The notes under the pieces were generated by a model that ran no database searches, was not told the DNA's origin, and saw nothing but the letters and a program-made list of their open reading frames with translations. Both the position numbers and the translations under genes were made by a program. Positions 23,750-34,001 of a stretch of 64,000 nucleotides of DNA are shown here, piece after piece. The stretch spans positions 1,922,001-1,986,000 of the forward strand of contig JAXHLS010000002.1 in NCBI GenBank assembly GCA_034522055.1, in the 5' to 3' direction. The stretch is from Gammaproteobacteria bacterium (lineage in GTDB: Bacteria > Pseudomonadota > Gammaproteobacteria > JAABTG01). How positions within the stretch are numbered: position 1 is the first letter of the stretch; every line of letters starts with the position of its first letter.

Positions 23750-24827
23750 TGGGGGGCTCCTCGGAAACCAGGCGGGCCAACAGCCGGGCCACGGGGGCGG
23801 CGATGCCCACGGGCTGGTTGGCGGGGTCATTTTTATACCAAAGCATCCGATCGCCATCCAACACCCGGTCTCTGGGGGAATCCACCTCGAGGTGCACCGG
23901 TTGCATCTCGAGGCGAAAGTGGGTGAAGACGTGGGTGACCACCGGCCATGGCGTCATGGTCCGGGGTGGCTTCCCGAGAAAGCGCTCCACCCATGCCGCG
24001 GGGTCCGTAGCGGTGGCGCACTGGGGCGGACACCACAGCCCGCCCCAGATCCCGGTGGGGGGACGCTGTTCCAGCAGCACCTCGCCGGCCGTGTTTTCGA
24101 CGATGAGGAACGTGGCCTGCCGCGTGGGGATGGCGCGTTTGGGCCGCGGAGCGGGAAGGAGGTGGGTCTCGCCGTGGTTGTGGGCGTGGCAGTCGGCCTC
24201 GAGGGGGCATGCGCCGCAGCGGGGCCGGCGCCTGGCGCACACCGTGGCCCCGAGGTCCATGATGGCCTGGGTGTAATGAGCCACCCGCTGCCAGGGGGTG
24301 TGGTGGTCCGCCAGGGCCCAGAGTTCGCGCTGTACGGCGGCCTGGCCGGTCCAGCCGCGGACGCCGTGGTAGCGGGCCAGCACGCGCTTGACGTTGCCGT
24401 CGAGGATGGGCTCGCGGCGTTCCCAGGCGAGGGCGAGGATGGCCCCGGCCGTGGAGCGGCCGATGCCGGGCAGGGCGGCCAGGGCCTCCGGGCCCTCCGG
24501 CAGTCGCCCGCCGTGCTCCCGGGCCAGGATGCGGGCGGCGCGATGCAGGTTGCGGCCGCGGGCATAGTAGCCGAGGCCGCTCCAGTGGTGCAGGACTTCG
24601 TCCACGGTGGCGTGGGCCAGGGTCTCGATGGTAGGGAAACGGGCCATGAAACGGGTGAAATAGGGGATGACCGTCGCCACCTGGGTCTGCTGCAGCATGA
24701 CCTCGGACACCCATACGCGGTAGGGGCTGGCGGGGGCCTGCCAGGGCAGATCATGGCGGCCGTGGTGGTCGAACCAGGCCAGCAACGGCGGGGCGATGGC
24801 GGGACGCGGGTCACCGGCCGGGGGCAT
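23739..24827 (-). CDS. mutY: A/G-specific adenine DNA glycosylase MutY
   Basis: The product is 362 residues. It removes adenine mispaired with 8-oxoguanine. The sequence has [18 protein letters not shown] near the N-terminus, a helix-hairpin-helix ([20 protein letters not shown]) followed by the catalytic Asp region ([15 protein letters not shown]), and the iron-sulfur set [19 protein letters not shown]-terminal NUDIX-like domain ([11 protein letters not shown]) recognises 8-oxoG. Its 5' end overlaps the preceding SRPBCC gene by 17 bp. Confidence 0.96.
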   Translation of the reverse strand: MPPAGDPRPAIAPPLLAWFDHHGRHDLPWQAPASPYRVWVSEVMLQQTQVATVIPYFTRFMARFPTIETLAHATVDEVLHHWSGLGYYARGRNLHRAARILAREHGGRLPEGPEALAALPGIGRSTAGAILALAWERREPILDGNVKRVLARYHGVRGWTGQAAVQRELWALADHHTPWQRVAHYTQAIMDLGATVCARRRPRCGACPLEADCHAHNHGETHLLPAPRPKRAIPTRQATFLIVENTAGEVLLEQRPPTGIWGGLWCPPQCATATDPAAWVERFLGKPPRTMTPWPVVTHVFTHFRLEMQPVHLEVDSPRDRVLDGDRMLWYKNDPANQPVGIAAPVARLLARLVSEEPPSDP

Positions 24828-25419
24828 AGGCCGTGTCCTCCCCCTGGGCGGACAGGTGCTCGGTCGGCAGTTCTCCCTTCATCGCCAGGGCCTTGATGGT
24901 CTCGTGGATATCCTCGGCCACCTGGGTGAGCCGATGCCTGAGGACCCAGCCGCCGATGACGGGGGGGACCCAGAATTCCGGTTCCACCTCCGACAGGAAG
25001 GTCAGGCGCGTGCCGTCGCCCTCGGGCAGGACGGTCCATTCGAAGCGGCCGTAGGCGAAGTCGCTGGCGGTGGGGTCCGCCTGGGCCACCAGCAGCCCTT
25101 CAGAGACCCGGGTGAACAGGGAGGTGTGGCTGAACTCCACGCAGTAGATGACGATGGGGCAGTCCCGGTAGGTGGTGCGGACCCGGGCACCCCCCGCTTC
25201 GTGGCCGATGAGCCTGCTGTCCCGCACCATGGGGTGCAGGCGTTCGAAGCCCTCGTAGTCCGTCAGCAGGGCCATCACCCGCCGCGGCGGGGCGGGCACG
25301 TAGCTGGTGACGCTGACGTGGTAGCGCTCCCCGGTGTGGCTGACGCCGGTGGACTGAACCTCCGCCGATGCCTCGCCCGCGCCGGCCAGGGCCAGCGCCA
25401 GGAGCGCCAGCCGCATCAT
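24811..25419 (-). CDS. Secreted SRPBCC (START-like) family protein
   Basis: The product is 202 residues: a signal peptide (MMRLALLALALAGAGEASA, residues 1-19) followed by a START/polyketide-cyclase-like fold with SYVPAPPRRVMALLTDYEGF and GDGTRLTFLSEVEPEFWVPP. Such proteins bind hydrophobic ligands; the ligand here is unknown. It should act in the periplasm. It lies between asmA and mutY, one base from the asmA stop, so the four genes asmA-SRPBCC-mutY-yggX form a tight unit. Confidence 0.8.
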   Translation of the reverse strand: MMRLALLALALAGAGEASAEVQSTGVSHTGERYHVSVTSYVPAPPRRVMALLTDYEGFERLHPMVRDSRLIGHEAGGARVRTTYRDCPIVIYCVEFSHTSLFTRVSEGLLVAQADPTASDFAYGRFEWTVLPEGDGTRLTFLSEVEPEFWVPPVIGGWVLRHRLTQVAEDIHETIKALAMKGELPTEHLSAQGEDTAYAPGR

Positions 25420-25420
25420 G

Positions 25421-27553
25421 CTAGTTGAACAGCCCCTTGAGGAGCTCCTGGCCCTTTTCTCCGCCGAGTTTGTCCTTGAGCTTGTCGCCCAGTTTCTCTT
25501 TCACCTTCTCCTCGGCCTTTTTCTTTATCTCCTGGGTGGCCTTGGATTTCAACACCTCGCCCAAGTCCGGTTTGAAGCTCGGTTTCTGAAAGGTACCGCC
25601 CACCCGCACCGGGATGGGGACCCCCTGCAGCTCTTCGAGTTCCTTGCCCCCCTGGCCCTTGAGGGTGCCCACGATGGTGGTGGTGAGGAGGTAGTCGATC
25701 TCCTCCGCGAGGAGATTCGCCATACCCTTGCCGTTGATGCGCAGCAGGGGCGACTTGGCGTACAGGTCGTCATTGGTGACGATGCCGTCGGTGATGCGCA
25801 CGCTGCCCGTTAGTTCCGAGAAGTCGGTCTGCTTTTCCTGGTCGTCCGGCGGCAGGGTCTTGCCCGCGAGCCTGGCCCGGGCCTCCCGGATGAGGCGGCC
25901 GATGTTGATCCCCTTCACCGTGCCCTCCAGGAAGGCGAAATCGGCGGTGCCCTCGAGGGTCCTCTTGATGGTGTCGGGGTCCATGCCCGCCAGGGTCACG
26001 TCGACGTTCACCTGGCCGGTGCCCGTAAGGAGCTCCTTTTTACCCGTCAGGTCCCGGAGCAGGGGGCCGGCCTGGATGCCCTTGAGGGACTTCTTGACGG
26101 CGAGGCGGGGCACGTCCTTGCGGGCGTCCAGGGTCACCTGGCCCTTGAACAGCCCCTCGTAGAGTTCGGCGGATATGGGGTCGAGCTTGACCAGTCCGTT
26201 CTTACCATCGAGGCGTACCAGGATATCCGTCAGGGTGAGCTTGTTGATGACGAGCCGGCCGATGCGCAGGTTGCCGGCGGCATCCAGGGTGCGCAGGGGG
26301 GCCAGGGCCGCCGCCTGGGCGGGCGGGGCGCCGGAGCCGGCCGCGCCGCCTCCGCCTTCACCCGAGGACGCCGACGCGTCGCCGGCCTCGGCCGCGGGTG
26401 GCAGATAGCGGTCGGCGTCGATGGCGTCCATCTGCAGGTCGAAGCGGATGGCCGGCTGGCCGAAGTTGGCCACCCCGAGGTTACCCGTGAGGGTGCTGTC
26501 GTCGAGCTTGAGGTTGAAGTCTTCCAGTTTCACCTCGTCGGCCGTGCCGTCGATGCGGGTGCTCATGCTGATGGCCTTCAGCACCTCCGGGTCGGCGGTC
26601 TCCACCGGCGGCGTGTCGAGCTCCGCCAGCAGGTCGCGGAGGTTCATCTCGGCGAGGCTGAGGGTGCCAGTGTAGGCGGGGGCGTCCACGATGCGGGTGG
26701 CCTTGAGTTCGCCGCTGGCGTCGAGACCGAGGGCGCTGAGCTTCAGGTTCCGCACATCGGCGGTCTGGGCCGCGATATCCACGGCCACGTCGCTCGTCAG
26801 GACGGCCTCGAGTTCCGCCACCGGCAGCCCGTCACCGCTGGCCGTCACCGTGAGCCGGAGGCCGTCGGCGTCGTAACGCTGGGCCTCGATGTCCAGGGTC
26901 AGATCGGTCTGAAGCCTGATGTCGGCGGTCATCTGCGGCTGCTCGCCGGTGAGGCGGAAACCGAAGTCCACGTCCACTGGCTCCCCCAGCTCGATGGCGC
27001 CGGTGGTGAGGTAGAGATCCGCCAGTTCGTAGTGCTGGCCGCTCTCGGCGTCGCGCCACTGGATGCGGGCGTCCTTCACGTCGAGGCCGCCGATGGCGAG
27101 GGCGGCGATGGGCGGGGCCCCTGCCGGGTCCTGCTTCTCCTGGGGCTTGCCCGCCGTCAGGTCCTCCCAGTTGGTCTTGCCGGCCGCGTTACGCGCCAGG
27201 TTCACCCGCAGGCCGTGGAGGGTGACGGTGTCCATCTCCACTTCCTGCTTGATGAGGGGCAACAGCTTGATGGAGACCCGCATGGTCTCCACTCCCGCGA
27301 ATACGGGCTCCTCGAAGCCCTGGGCGTTGCCCAGGCTCACGTCCTTCATCTCCACCGCGATCCAGGGGAAGAAGGTGAGGCCGATCTCGCCGCCGATGGT
27401 CAACTCGCGGCCGGTCTGGTCCTTCACCGCGCTGGCCATCTGCTCCTTGTAGTCGTTGGGGTCGAAGTAGAGGTACACCAGGCCCACCGCACCGATGACC
27501 AGCACCACCAGGACGATGACGAGATAGAACAGGACTTTGAACAGTTTTTTCAT
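25421..27553 (-). CDS. AsmA-family protein
   Basis: The product is 710 residues with an N-terminal membrane anchor (LFYLVIVLVVLVIGAVGLVY, about 7-26). The AsmA N-terminal motif YFDPNDYKEQMASAVKDQTG and a long beta-rich body follow, with a C-terminal AsmA repeat (LTGSVRITDGIVTNDDLYAK). AsmA-type proteins sit in the inner membrane and span the periplasm; relatives (YhdP, TamB, YdbH) carry phospholipids to the outer membrane. The tail is lysine-rich (KKKAEEKVKEKLGDKLKDKL), likely a coiled coil. A linker rich in Ala/Gly/Ser lies near residues 385-410. Confidence 0.92.
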   Translation of the reverse strand: MKKLFKVLFYLVIVLVVLVIGAVGLVYLYFDPNDYKEQMASAVKDQTGRELTIGGEIGLTFFPWIAVEMKDVSLGNAQGFEEPVFAGVETMRVSIKLLPLIKQEVEMDTVTLHGLRVNLARNAAGKTNWEDLTAGKPQEKQDPAGAPPIAALAIGGLDVKDARIQWRDAESGQHYELADLYLTTGAIELGEPVDVDFGFRLTGEQPQMTADIRLQTDLTLDIEAQRYDADGLRLTVTASGDGLPVAELEAVLTSDVAVDIAAQTADVRNLKLSALGLDASGELKATRIVDAPAYTGTLSLAEMNLRDLLAELDTPPVETADPEVLKAISMSTRIDGTADEVKLEDFNLKLDDSTLTGNLGVANFGQPAIRFDLQMDAIDADRYLPPAAEAGDASASSGEGGGGAAGSGAPPAQAAALAPLRTLDAAGNLRIGRLVINKLTLTDILVRLDGKNGLVKLDPISAELYEGLFKGQVTLDARKDVPRLAVKKSLKGIQAGPLLRDLTGKKELLTGTGQVNVDVTLAGMDPDTIKRTLEGTADFAFLEGTVKGINIGRLIREARARLAGKTLPPDDQEKQTDFSELTGSVRITDGIVTNDDLYAKSPLLRINGKGMANLLAEEIDYLLTTTIVGTLKGQGGKELEELQGVPIPVRVGGTFQKPSFKPDLGEVLKSKATQEIKKKAEEKVKEKLGDKLKDKLGGEKGQELLKGLFN

Positions 27554-27580
27554 GGCACGGACTTCCTTCGGTGCGAGGGT

Positions 27581-27946
27581 TCAGTCGTAATCTTCGGCCC
27601 GGCGCGCGTCGCCCCGGACCTTGTGGGCAGGATAGCGCGATTCGTTGATATGGATCTTGGTATGGGCGGCGGCGATGAGGTCCACCCCCAGCTTGTCCCC
27701 CAGGCGGATGAGATAGATGAGGATATCCGCGAGTTCCAGGCTTACGTCCCGCAGCTTCTCCGCCTCCAGTCGTCGGCTCTGGTCCTGGGACAGCCACTGG
27801 AAGTGCTCCAGCAGCTCGCCCGCCTCCCCCGCCAGGGCCATGGCGAGATTCTTGGGGGAATGGAACTGGTCCCAGTCCCGTACCGCGGCGAAGTCGGCCA
27901 GCCGTCGCCGCAACTGCTCCAGGCTGTCTGCAGGGGGTTGTTCCAT
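27581..27946 (-). CDS. MazG-like nucleotide pyrophosphohydrolase
   Basis: The product is 121 residues with the metal-binding pattern of the MazG / dCTPase superfamily: EAGELLEHFQWL and, further on, ELADILIYLIRL. Members of this short class (RS21-C6/dCTPase-like) clean up non-canonical or methylated dCTP. It precedes asmA by 27 bp on the same strand and follows argH. House-cleaning of nucleotides is the likely role; the exact substrate is not visible. Confidence 0.88.
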   Translation of the reverse strand: MEQPPADSLEQLRRRLADFAAVRDWDQFHSPKNLAMALAGEAGELLEHFQWLSQDQSRRLEAEKLRDVSLELADILIYLIRLGDKLGVDLIAAAHTKIHINESRYPAHKVRGDARRAEDYD

Positions 27947-27970
27947 GGGGCTCCCGATGGTCAGGCCGGA

Positions 27971-29386
27971 TTACCTGGGCCGCGCCCGGTGTTCCGCGGC
28001 CAGGGCCGCGCGGGCGGCCTGCACCGCCAGCCGCACTTGGCGGGGGGCGGTGCCCCCGACGTGGTCGCGGGCTTCCACCGAGCCCTCCAGGGTGAGGACA
28101 TCATAGACGTCCGCGGCGATGGTGGGGGAGAAGCCCTGGAGGGTCTCCAGGGGCAGATCGGCGAGGTCGACTCCGAGTTCGATGGCGCGGCGCACCGCCT
28201 GTCCCACCACCTCGTGGGCGTCCCGGAAAGCCACGCCGCGGCGCACCAGGTAATCCGCCAGATCGGTGGCGGTGGCGTAGCCTCGCCGGGCGGCCTCCCG
28301 CATGGCGTCGCCCTTGACGGTCATCACCGGCACCAGGTCGCCGTAGACCCGCAGGGCGCCCTTGATGGTGTCCACGGTGTCGAACAGGGGCTCCTTGTCC
28401 TCCTGGTTGTCCTTGTTGTAGGCCAGCGGCTGGCCCTTGGTGAGGGTCAGCAGGGACATGAGGTGGCCGTAAACCCGGCCGGTCTTGCCGCGTACCAGTT
28501 CGGGGACGTCGGGATTCTTCTTCTGGGGCATGATGGAGGAGCCGGTGCAGAAGGCGTCCCCCAGATCGACGAAATCGAACTGGGCCGAACTCCACAACAC
28601 CAGTTCCTCGGAGCAGCGGGACAGATGGGCCATCAGCAGGCTGGCGGCGGCACAGAATTCGATGACGAAGTCGCGGTCGCTGACGGCGTCCAGGGAGTTG
28701 GCGCAGGGGGCGTCGAAGCCGAGCAGCTCGGCCGTCATGGCGCGGTCCACCGGGAAGGTGGTGCCGGCCAGGGCCGCCGCCCCCAGGGGCATGTGGTTGA
28801 GGCGGCCGCGGGCGTCCCGGAAACGTGCCGCATCCCGCGTCAGCATCTCGTACCACGCCATCATGTGGTGGCCGAAGGTGACGGGCTGGGCGGTCTGCAG
28901 GTGGGTGAAGCCGGGCATGATGGTGCCGGCCTCGCGCTCGGCCACCGCCAGCAAGCCCTGGCGCAGCCGCTTGAGCTCATCCAGCACGATGTCGGTCTCT
29001 TCCCGCAGCCACAGGCGCAGATCGGTGGCCACCTGGTCGTTGCGGGAGCGCCCGGTGTGGAGTTTCTTGCCCACCGCGCCGATACGCTCCGTGAGGGCGG
29101 ATTCCACGTTCATGTGGACGTCTTCCAGGGCGACGGACCAGGTGAACTCGCCGCGGTCGATGTCGCGGCGGATGTCTTCGAGACCGGCGATGATGGCGTC
29201 CCGTTCGGCGTCGCTGAGTATGCCCACCGCGCCCAGCATGGTGGCATGGGCGATGGACCCGGCGATGTCCTGGCGATACAGACGCCGGTCGAAGTCCACG
29301 GAGGCGGTGAAGGCCTCTACGAAGGCATCGGTGGGGGCCGTGAAGCGGCCCGTCCAGGGTTTCTTGGCGGGGTCTCGTGAATTCAT
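27971..29386 (-). CDS. argH: Argininosuccinate lyase
   Basis: The product is 471 residues. It splits argininosuccinate into arginine and fumarate, the last step of arginine synthesis. The fumarase-superfamily signature [15 protein letters not shown] is present, along with the [12 protein letters not shown] and [14 protein letters not shown] segments. The ATG at 29386 ([11 protein letters not shown]) matches the usual length; the frame remains open upstream without need. It is back to back with algZ, the same neighbourhood as argH-algZ-algR in Pseudomonas. Confidence 0.97.
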   Translation of the reverse strand: MNSRDPAKKPWTGRFTAPTDAFVEAFTASVDFDRRLYRQDIAGSIAHATMLGAVGILSDAERDAIIAGLEDIRRDIDRGEFTWSVALEDVHMNVESALTERIGAVGKKLHTGRSRNDQVATDLRLWLREETDIVLDELKRLRQGLLAVAEREAGTIMPGFTHLQTAQPVTFGHHMMAWYEMLTRDAARFRDARGRLNHMPLGAAALAGTTFPVDRAMTAELLGFDAPCANSLDAVSDRDFVIEFCAAASLLMAHLSRCSEELVLWSSAQFDFVDLGDAFCTGSSIMPQKKNPDVPELVRGKTGRVYGHLMSLLTLTKGQPLAYNKDNQEDKEPLFDTVDTIKGALRVYGDLVPVMTVKGDAMREAARRGYATATDLADYLVRRGVAFRDAHEVVGQAVRRAIELGVDLADLPLETLQGFSPTIAADVYDVLTLEGSVEARDHVGGTAPRQVRLAVQAARAALAAEHRARPR

Positions 29387-29502
29387 GGACGCAAACGTGG
29401 CACGGCAGATGGCGGGGAGTATAACGTATTCGTGGATGAGGGCCCGCCGGGGATCCGCCATCCCGGGCCCACCGGGGGTGGGACGGCCCGTGCCCAGGCC
29501 AC

Positions 29503-30615
29503 ATGGAGGCGCCGGATTGGTCGGTGCCTCGCGACCGCGGGGGGGGGCTGATGAAAGTGGGAACGGAGGAGAACCATGGCGCTGCGGTGCCCGCGCTGCT
29601 GCCGGACTTCTGTGACGCCCGGGTGATCTTCTCGGTGGTGCTGATGGTGCAGATCGTCGCCCTGGTGGTGGCCCTGGTTCCCATCGCCAGCCGTGACTTC
29701 TGGCTGGAACTGGCCATGGTGTCTTTCTTCGCCCATTGGGTGGCGGTGAGCAGCCTGGTGATCCTGTGCCTGCTGAAACGGGTCCTGGCGCGCCTCGCCG
29801 GCGGTCCCGCGGCCCTGGTCACCGGGGCCGTGGTCATCGTGGTCACGGCCGTGGTGAGCGAGGGTGCCCTGCAGGCCCTGGAACTGCTGGTGCTGCCACC
29901 CTTCGACAGGCCGGGACGCATGGATTTCATGGGTCGTAACGTGGCCATCGCCGCCATCGTCTACGCGGCGGTGCTGCGCTATTTCTATGTCCGACACCAG
30001 TGGCGGCGCAACGTGGAACTGGGCAGCCAGGCCCGGGTGGCGGCGTTGCAGGCCCGTATCCGGCCCCACTTCCTGTTCAACAGCATGAATACCATCGCCA
30101 GCCTGACCCGCAGCCGACCGGCGGTGGCGGAGCAGGTGGTGGAGGATCTGGCGGCCCTGTTCCGGGTGACCCTGAAGGAGGGCGATACGCCGGCCACCCT
30201 GGCCCAGGAACTGGAGGTGTGCCGGCGCTATCTGGCTATCGAGGCCCAGCGCCTGGGTGAACGCCTGCGGGTGGCGTGGGACATCGGCGAGGGGGTGGAG
30301 GCCGCGCGGCTGCCGCCCCTGACCCTGCAGCCCCTGGTGGAGAATGCGGTCTACCATGGGGTGGAGCCCAGCATAGGCGGGGGCGAGGTCAGGATCCGGG
30401 TGCGCCGGGACGGCCCGTGGTTAGACGTGGAGGTGAGCAACCCGCTGCCGCAAGCCGGGCAAGTCGCCCCCCGCGCCGGCAACCGTATGGCCCAGGCCAA
30501 CGTGGCGGAGCGCCTGGCCGCCTTCTTCGATGCCGCCGTCACCTTCGAGACGGCGGCGGGACCGGATCTTTACCGGTTGCATATGCGGCTGCCCTACCGG
30601 GAGACGCCGCCGTGA
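29503..30615 (+). CDS. algZ: LytS/AlgZ-family sensor histidine kinase
   Basis: The product is up to 370 residues. Four hydrophobic segments lie at ~42-160 ([15 protein letters not shown] between them). The His_kinase motif [15 protein letters not shown] carries the phosphate-accepting His, and an ATPase part with [12 protein letters not shown] follows. This is the AlgZ/FimS type that works with AlgR to control type IV pili, alginate and biofilm in Pseudomonas. The stop overlaps the algR GTG start. An alternative start at ATG 29551 has a better G-rich ribosome site; either is possible. Confidence 0.88.
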   Translation: MEAPDWSVPRDRGGGLMKVGTEENHGAAVPALLPDFCDARVIFSVVLMVQIVALVVALVPIASRDFWLELAMVSFFAHWVAVSSLVILCLLKRVLARLAGGPAALVTGAVVIVVTAVVSEGALQALELLVLPPFDRPGRMDFMGRNVAIAAIVYAAVLRYFYVRHQWRRNVELGSQARVAALQARIRPHFLFNSMNTIASLTRSRPAVAEQVVEDLAALFRVTLKEGDTPATLAQELEVCRRYLAIEAQRLGERLRVAWDIGEGVEAARLPPLTLQPLVENAVYHGVEPSIGGGEVRIRVRRDGPWLDVEVSNPLPQAGQVAPRAGNRMAQANVAERLAAFFDAAVTFETAAGPDLYRLHMRLPYRETPP

Positions 30616-31340
30616 AGGTGCTGGTGGCGGACGATGAACCCCTGGCCCGGGAACGCCTGCGTGCCCTGCTGGAGGAGATAGCCGAGGTAGGCACCGTGCT
30701 GGAGGCGGCGGACGGCCGCAGCGCCCTGGATCTGGTGATGGCCGAGCACCCCGACGTGGTACTGCTGGACATCCGCATGCCGGGCATGGATGGCCTCGAG
30801 GCGGCGCGCCACATGGCCGCCCTGGAATCCCCGCCACCCGTGGTGTTCACCACGGCCTACGAGCAGCATGCCCTGGATGCCTTCGAGGTGCGCGCGGTGG
30901 ATTATCTTCTGAAGCCCATCGGCCGGGAGCGTCTGGCCCAGGCCCTGACCCGCGCCCACAGCCTCGGCCCGGCCCTGCTGGCGGTGCTGGAGGAACGGCG
31001 CCGTGGCGGCCGCAGCCATATCTCCGCGCCGTCCCGCCAAGGCCTGTCGATCGTCCCGGTGGACGAAGTGCGATTCCTGCTGGCGGACAACAAGTACGTC
31101 ACCGTGGGCTGGCCCGGGGGCGAACTGCTCACGGAGGAGCCCTTGAAGGCCTTCGCCGAGGAGTTCGGCGAGCGTTTCATCCGCATCCACCGCGCCGCCC
31201 TGGTGGCGGGGGCCCATGTGAGGGCCCTGGAACGGACCCGTGACGGCCGCCATGAGGTGGCGATGACGGGAGTGGAACGCCGGCTGGAGGTGAGCCGGCG
31301 CCTGCTGCCCGAGGTCCGGCGCCGCCTGCGCGGGGGCTGA
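30612..31340 (+). CDS. algR: LytTR-type response regulator AlgR
   Basis: The product is 242 residues. The receiver domain has acidic residues DDE near the start, the phosphorylation Asp in VVLLDIRMPG (about residue 54) and Lys in DYLLKPIG. The C-terminal LytTR DNA-binding domain has EVRFLLADNKYVTVGW and FIRIHRAALV. It starts with GTG inside the algZ stop. AlgR binds DNA upstream of pilus and biofilm genes. In Pseudomonas hemC-hemD follow; here gshA follows in the opposite direction. Confidence 0.92.
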   Translation: MKVLVADDEPLARERLRALLEEIAEVGTVLEAADGRSALDLVMAEHPDVVLLDIRMPGMDGLEAARHMAALESPPPVVFTTAYEQHALDAFEVRAVDYLLKPIGRERLAQALTRAHSLGPALLAVLEERRRGGRSHISAPSRQGLSIVPVDEVRFLLADNKYVTVGWPGGELLTEEPLKAFAEEFGERFIRIHRAALVAGAHVRALERTRDGRHEVAMTGVERRLEVSRRLLPEVRRRLRGG

Positions 31341-31385
31341 GGCCGGAGGGGCGGGACCGCGGCGCCTCTACGCTGGCGGCGGGCG

Positions 31386-32720
31386 TCAGGCCACCCCGGC
31401 CTGCTGCGTCGCGCCGTCGCTGCATTCTTCCTCGGGGCGCGGGCCGGGTGCGAGTTCGCGGGCCGCGGCCAGGGTGGCGAGGCGGGCGATGACGCCGTAG
31501 GCGTAGAAGCGATTGGGCTCGGCATCGGGGGCCTGGTCCTGGTCCGGCAGGATGCAGGTCTGGGCGAAGGCCAGGGGCTCGAAGCGCATGCCCGGGGCGT
31601 TGAGGTTCTCGTCGGTGCTGCGCTTGGTGTGGACGCGATAGAAGCCCCCCACCACGTGGCGGTCCACCATATAGACCACGGGCTCGGCGATGGCATCCTC
31701 GCCCCAGGTCTCCATGGTATAGACCCCCTCCTGAACGATGACCTTGGAAACCTGGACGCCCCCCTTGGTCTTGGCCATGCGGGTGCGCTGCTTGCGGTTC
31801 AGGTCGTGCACCTCGGCGGCGCTCTTCACCGTCATCACCGCCATGCCGTAGGTGCCGGCATCGGCTTTGACCATGACGAAGGGTTCCTTGGTGACGCCGT
31901 ACTCCTTGTACTTTTTGCGGATCATGGCCAACAGGGCGTCCACGTTGTCCGCCAGGCACTCCTCGCCGTCACGCTTCATGAAGTCGATGTGGCCGCAGTT
32001 ACGGAACAGGGGGTCGATAAGCCACGGGTCGATATCCACCAGTTCGGCGAACTCCTTCGCCACCAGGGCGTATTCGCGGAAGTGGTCCGACTTCAGCCGG
32101 TGGGCCCATCCGAGGGCCAGGGGCGGGACGATGACCTGCTCGATGTCCTCGAGTTCCGCCGGTGGGCCGTTGGACATGTCGTTGTTGAGCAGCACCAGGC
32201 AGGGCGAGAAGCCATCGACGCCGACGCGCGCGCCCCGGCGTACCACCGGTTCCAGGCGCACGGCACGTCCCGAGGGCAGCTCCACGTCCCGCGGCGCCTT
32301 CAGCTCTGCGGCAAAGGAACCGATGCGTACCTCGAGCCCCGCCTTTTGGAACATCTCCGAGAGGCTGGCCAGGCTTTCCATGTAAGGAAGATTGCGGGTA
32401 TGGCTCTCGGCGATGATGAGCACGCGCAGGGCCGACGGCAGCACCTGGTCCACCGCCGACTGTATGGCCTGTACCCCCAGGGGCAGGAATTCGGGATTCA
32501 GGTTGTTGAAGCCCGCCGGAAACAGGTTGGTATCCACGGGGGCCAGTTTGAAACCGGCGTTGCGCAGGTCGATGGAGGTGTAGAAGGGCGGCGGCGATTC
32601 GTGCCACTGGCGGCGCAGCCAGGATTCGATGGCCGCCTGGTGACCGAGGATGTGCTCCTCGATCTGCTCCAGGGGTCCGCGCAGGGCGGTGGTGAGGTGG
32701 GGGACTTCGCTCATGGGCAT
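31386..32720 (-). CDS. gshA: Glutamate-cysteine ligase
   Basis: The product is 444 residues. It forms gamma-glutamylcysteine, the first step of glutathione synthesis. The sequence belongs to the proteobacterial GshA type distinct from the E. coli enzyme, with FYTSIDLRNAGFKLAPVDTN, MVKADAGTYGMAVMTVKSA and GGFYRVHTKRSTDENLNAPG, the latter reminiscent of the ATP-grasp fold. The start ATG at 32720 is chosen for its GAAAGG ribosome site; an ATG two codons later is an alternative. It is divergent from the pil-chp operon. No gshB is in the window. Confidence 0.9.
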   Translation of the reverse strand: MPMSEVPHLTTALRGPLEQIEEHILGHQAAIESWLRRQWHESPPPFYTSIDLRNAGFKLAPVDTNLFPAGFNNLNPEFLPLGVQAIQSAVDQVLPSALRVLIIAESHTRNLPYMESLASLSEMFQKAGLEVRIGSFAAELKAPRDVELPSGRAVRLEPVVRRGARVGVDGFSPCLVLLNNDMSNGPPAELEDIEQVIVPPLALGWAHRLKSDHFREYALVAKEFAELVDIDPWLIDPLFRNCGHIDFMKRDGEECLADNVDALLAMIRKKYKEYGVTKEPFVMVKADAGTYGMAVMTVKSAAEVHDLNRKQRTRMAKTKGGVQVSKVIVQEGVYTMETWGEDAIAEPVVYMVDRHVVGGFYRVHTKRSTDENLNAPGMRFEPLAFAQTCILPDQDQAPDAEPNRFYAYGVIARLATLAAARELAPGPRPEEECSDGATQQAGVA

Positions 32721-32954
32721 AATGGCCTTTCGACTTGGCTGAGAAGATCCCTCATTCGACGGGAAGCGCAGGGTGGTTTTCAACCCCAACCCATCTGTGG
32801 GCAGACGAGATGCTAATGTACTACCATCAAGAATTGCCCAATCTTGCAAAAAGGACAATAGATCGGAGCGCGGGGCGGTCCCGCCGCGTCCCGGCCCGGT
32901 GTGGAAGGCGACCGTGGCGTAGCGGCTGCCGGGGCAGGCACGGAGCGGGTTGAC

Positions 32955-33356
32955 GTGGTGTCAGAGACGCAAACAGAAGCTTTCAAGGGCACGAAGGTCC
33001 TGGTGGTGGACGACAGCAAGACCATCCGGTGCACCGCCGAGAGTCTGCTGAAACAAGTGGGTTGCGACGTCGTCACCGCCGTGGACGGTTTCGACGCCCT
33101 GGCGCGGGTGGTGGATTATCGTCCCCACATCATCTTCGTGGACATCATGATGCCGCGCCTCGACGGCTATCAGACCTGCGCCCTCATCAAGAACAACGAC
33201 GTGTTCAAGGGCACACCCGTCATCATGCTCTCCAGCAAGGACGGTCTCTTCGATCGGGCCCGCGGTCGTGTGGTGGGCGGCGACGAATTTCTCACCAAGC
33301 CTTTCACCAGCGATGAGTTACTGGACGCCATCGGGCGGCACGTGGCTCCCCGCTGA
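32955..33356 (+). CDS. pilG: PilG-type response regulator
   Basis: The product is 133 residues, a stand-alone receiver domain: VLVVDDSKTIRCTAESLLKQ, the phosphorylated Asp in IIFVDIMMPRLDGYQ, and Lys in EFLTKPF. This is the CheY-like PilG, which with ChpA drives pilus extension and cAMP signalling. GTG at 32955 is the likely start (GGAG 9 bp upstream); GTG at 32958 is an alternative. The stop overlaps the pilI ATG by one base. Confidence 0.9.
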   Translation: MVSETQTEAFKGTKVLVVDDSKTIRCTAESLLKQVGCDVVTAVDGFDALARVVDYRPHIIFVDIMMPRLDGYQTCALIKNNDVFKGTPVIMLSSKDGLFDRARGRVVGGDEFLTKPFTSDELLDAIGRHVAPR

Positions 33357-33910
33357 TGCCTGAGGTCATGAGGGTTCCGGAGCAGACGCCCTTCCAGTTG
33401 CTGTGCGCCTGGGAGGCGCGCGTGCGCGAGGTGGGGCGGACCCTGCCCCGCAGCGAGGCGCGCCCGGAAGCCCGCTGGACGGGCATCGGTTTCTTCGTGG
33501 GGGACGAGCGCCTGGTGGTGCCCATGGAGCAGGTGCTGGAGATCGGACATCTGCCTCGCCTCACCCGGGTGCCGGGCTGCAAGGCATGGCTGCGGGGCAT
33601 GGCCAACCTGCGCGGGCGACTGGCGGCGGTGGCGGACCTGGGCGGTTTTCTCACCGGGTCCAACACCGTGGTCAGCCCCCGCACTCGGGTGCTGGAGGTG
33701 CGTGACGAATTCGTTCCCGTGGGTCTGCTGGTGACCGAGATGGCCGGCCTGCGGCACTTCAGGGCGAGCCAGCAGACCGCCAACCAGGGCGTGGCGGACT
33801 GGCTCGTGCCCTATTTCACCGGGCGCGTGGTGGATGACAGGGGGGCGTGGACGGTGATGGACCTCAACCGCATCGTCCGCCATCCGGCGTTTCTGCATGT
33901 GGGGCTGTAG
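33356..33910 (+). CDS. pilI: PilI-type CheW adaptor
   Basis: The product is 184 residues and contains a CheW domain: GIGFFVGDERLVVPMEQVLE, VPGCKAWLRGMANLRGRLAA and VVDDRGAWTVMDL. It should couple the receptor PilJ to the kinase ChpA. It lies directly between pilG and pilJ; the pilH gene that separates pilG and pilI in Pseudomonas is missing. Confidence 0.9.
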   Translation: MPEVMRVPEQTPFQLLCAWEARVREVGRTLPRSEARPEARWTGIGFFVGDERLVVPMEQVLEIGHLPRLTRVPGCKAWLRGMANLRGRLAAVADLGGFLTGSNTVVSPRTRVLEVRDEFVPVGLLVTEMAGLRHFRASQQTANQGVADWLVPYFTGRVVDDRGAWTVMDLNRIVRHPAFLHVGL

Positions 33911-34001
33911 CCGGGGCGCGAGCGACTCGCGGGACGGGGGGCAGGGGCATGGATTGAAATGGCAAGCGGCGGCAACGGCCGCGGTATTCTGAGGAGGGGC
34001 T

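Noticed and set aside
27032-29380. 782-codon open frame on the plus strand opposite asmA, the MazG-like gene and argH
   Set aside because: It is a mirror of high-GC coding DNA on the other strand; three well-supported genes occupy the minus strand, and its composition (Gly, His, Gln, Val-rich) has no family character. The same applies to long frames opposite hsdR (11779-13374), chpA (37138-39594), rpoD (45435-47285) and the NtrC-type gene (61145-62449).
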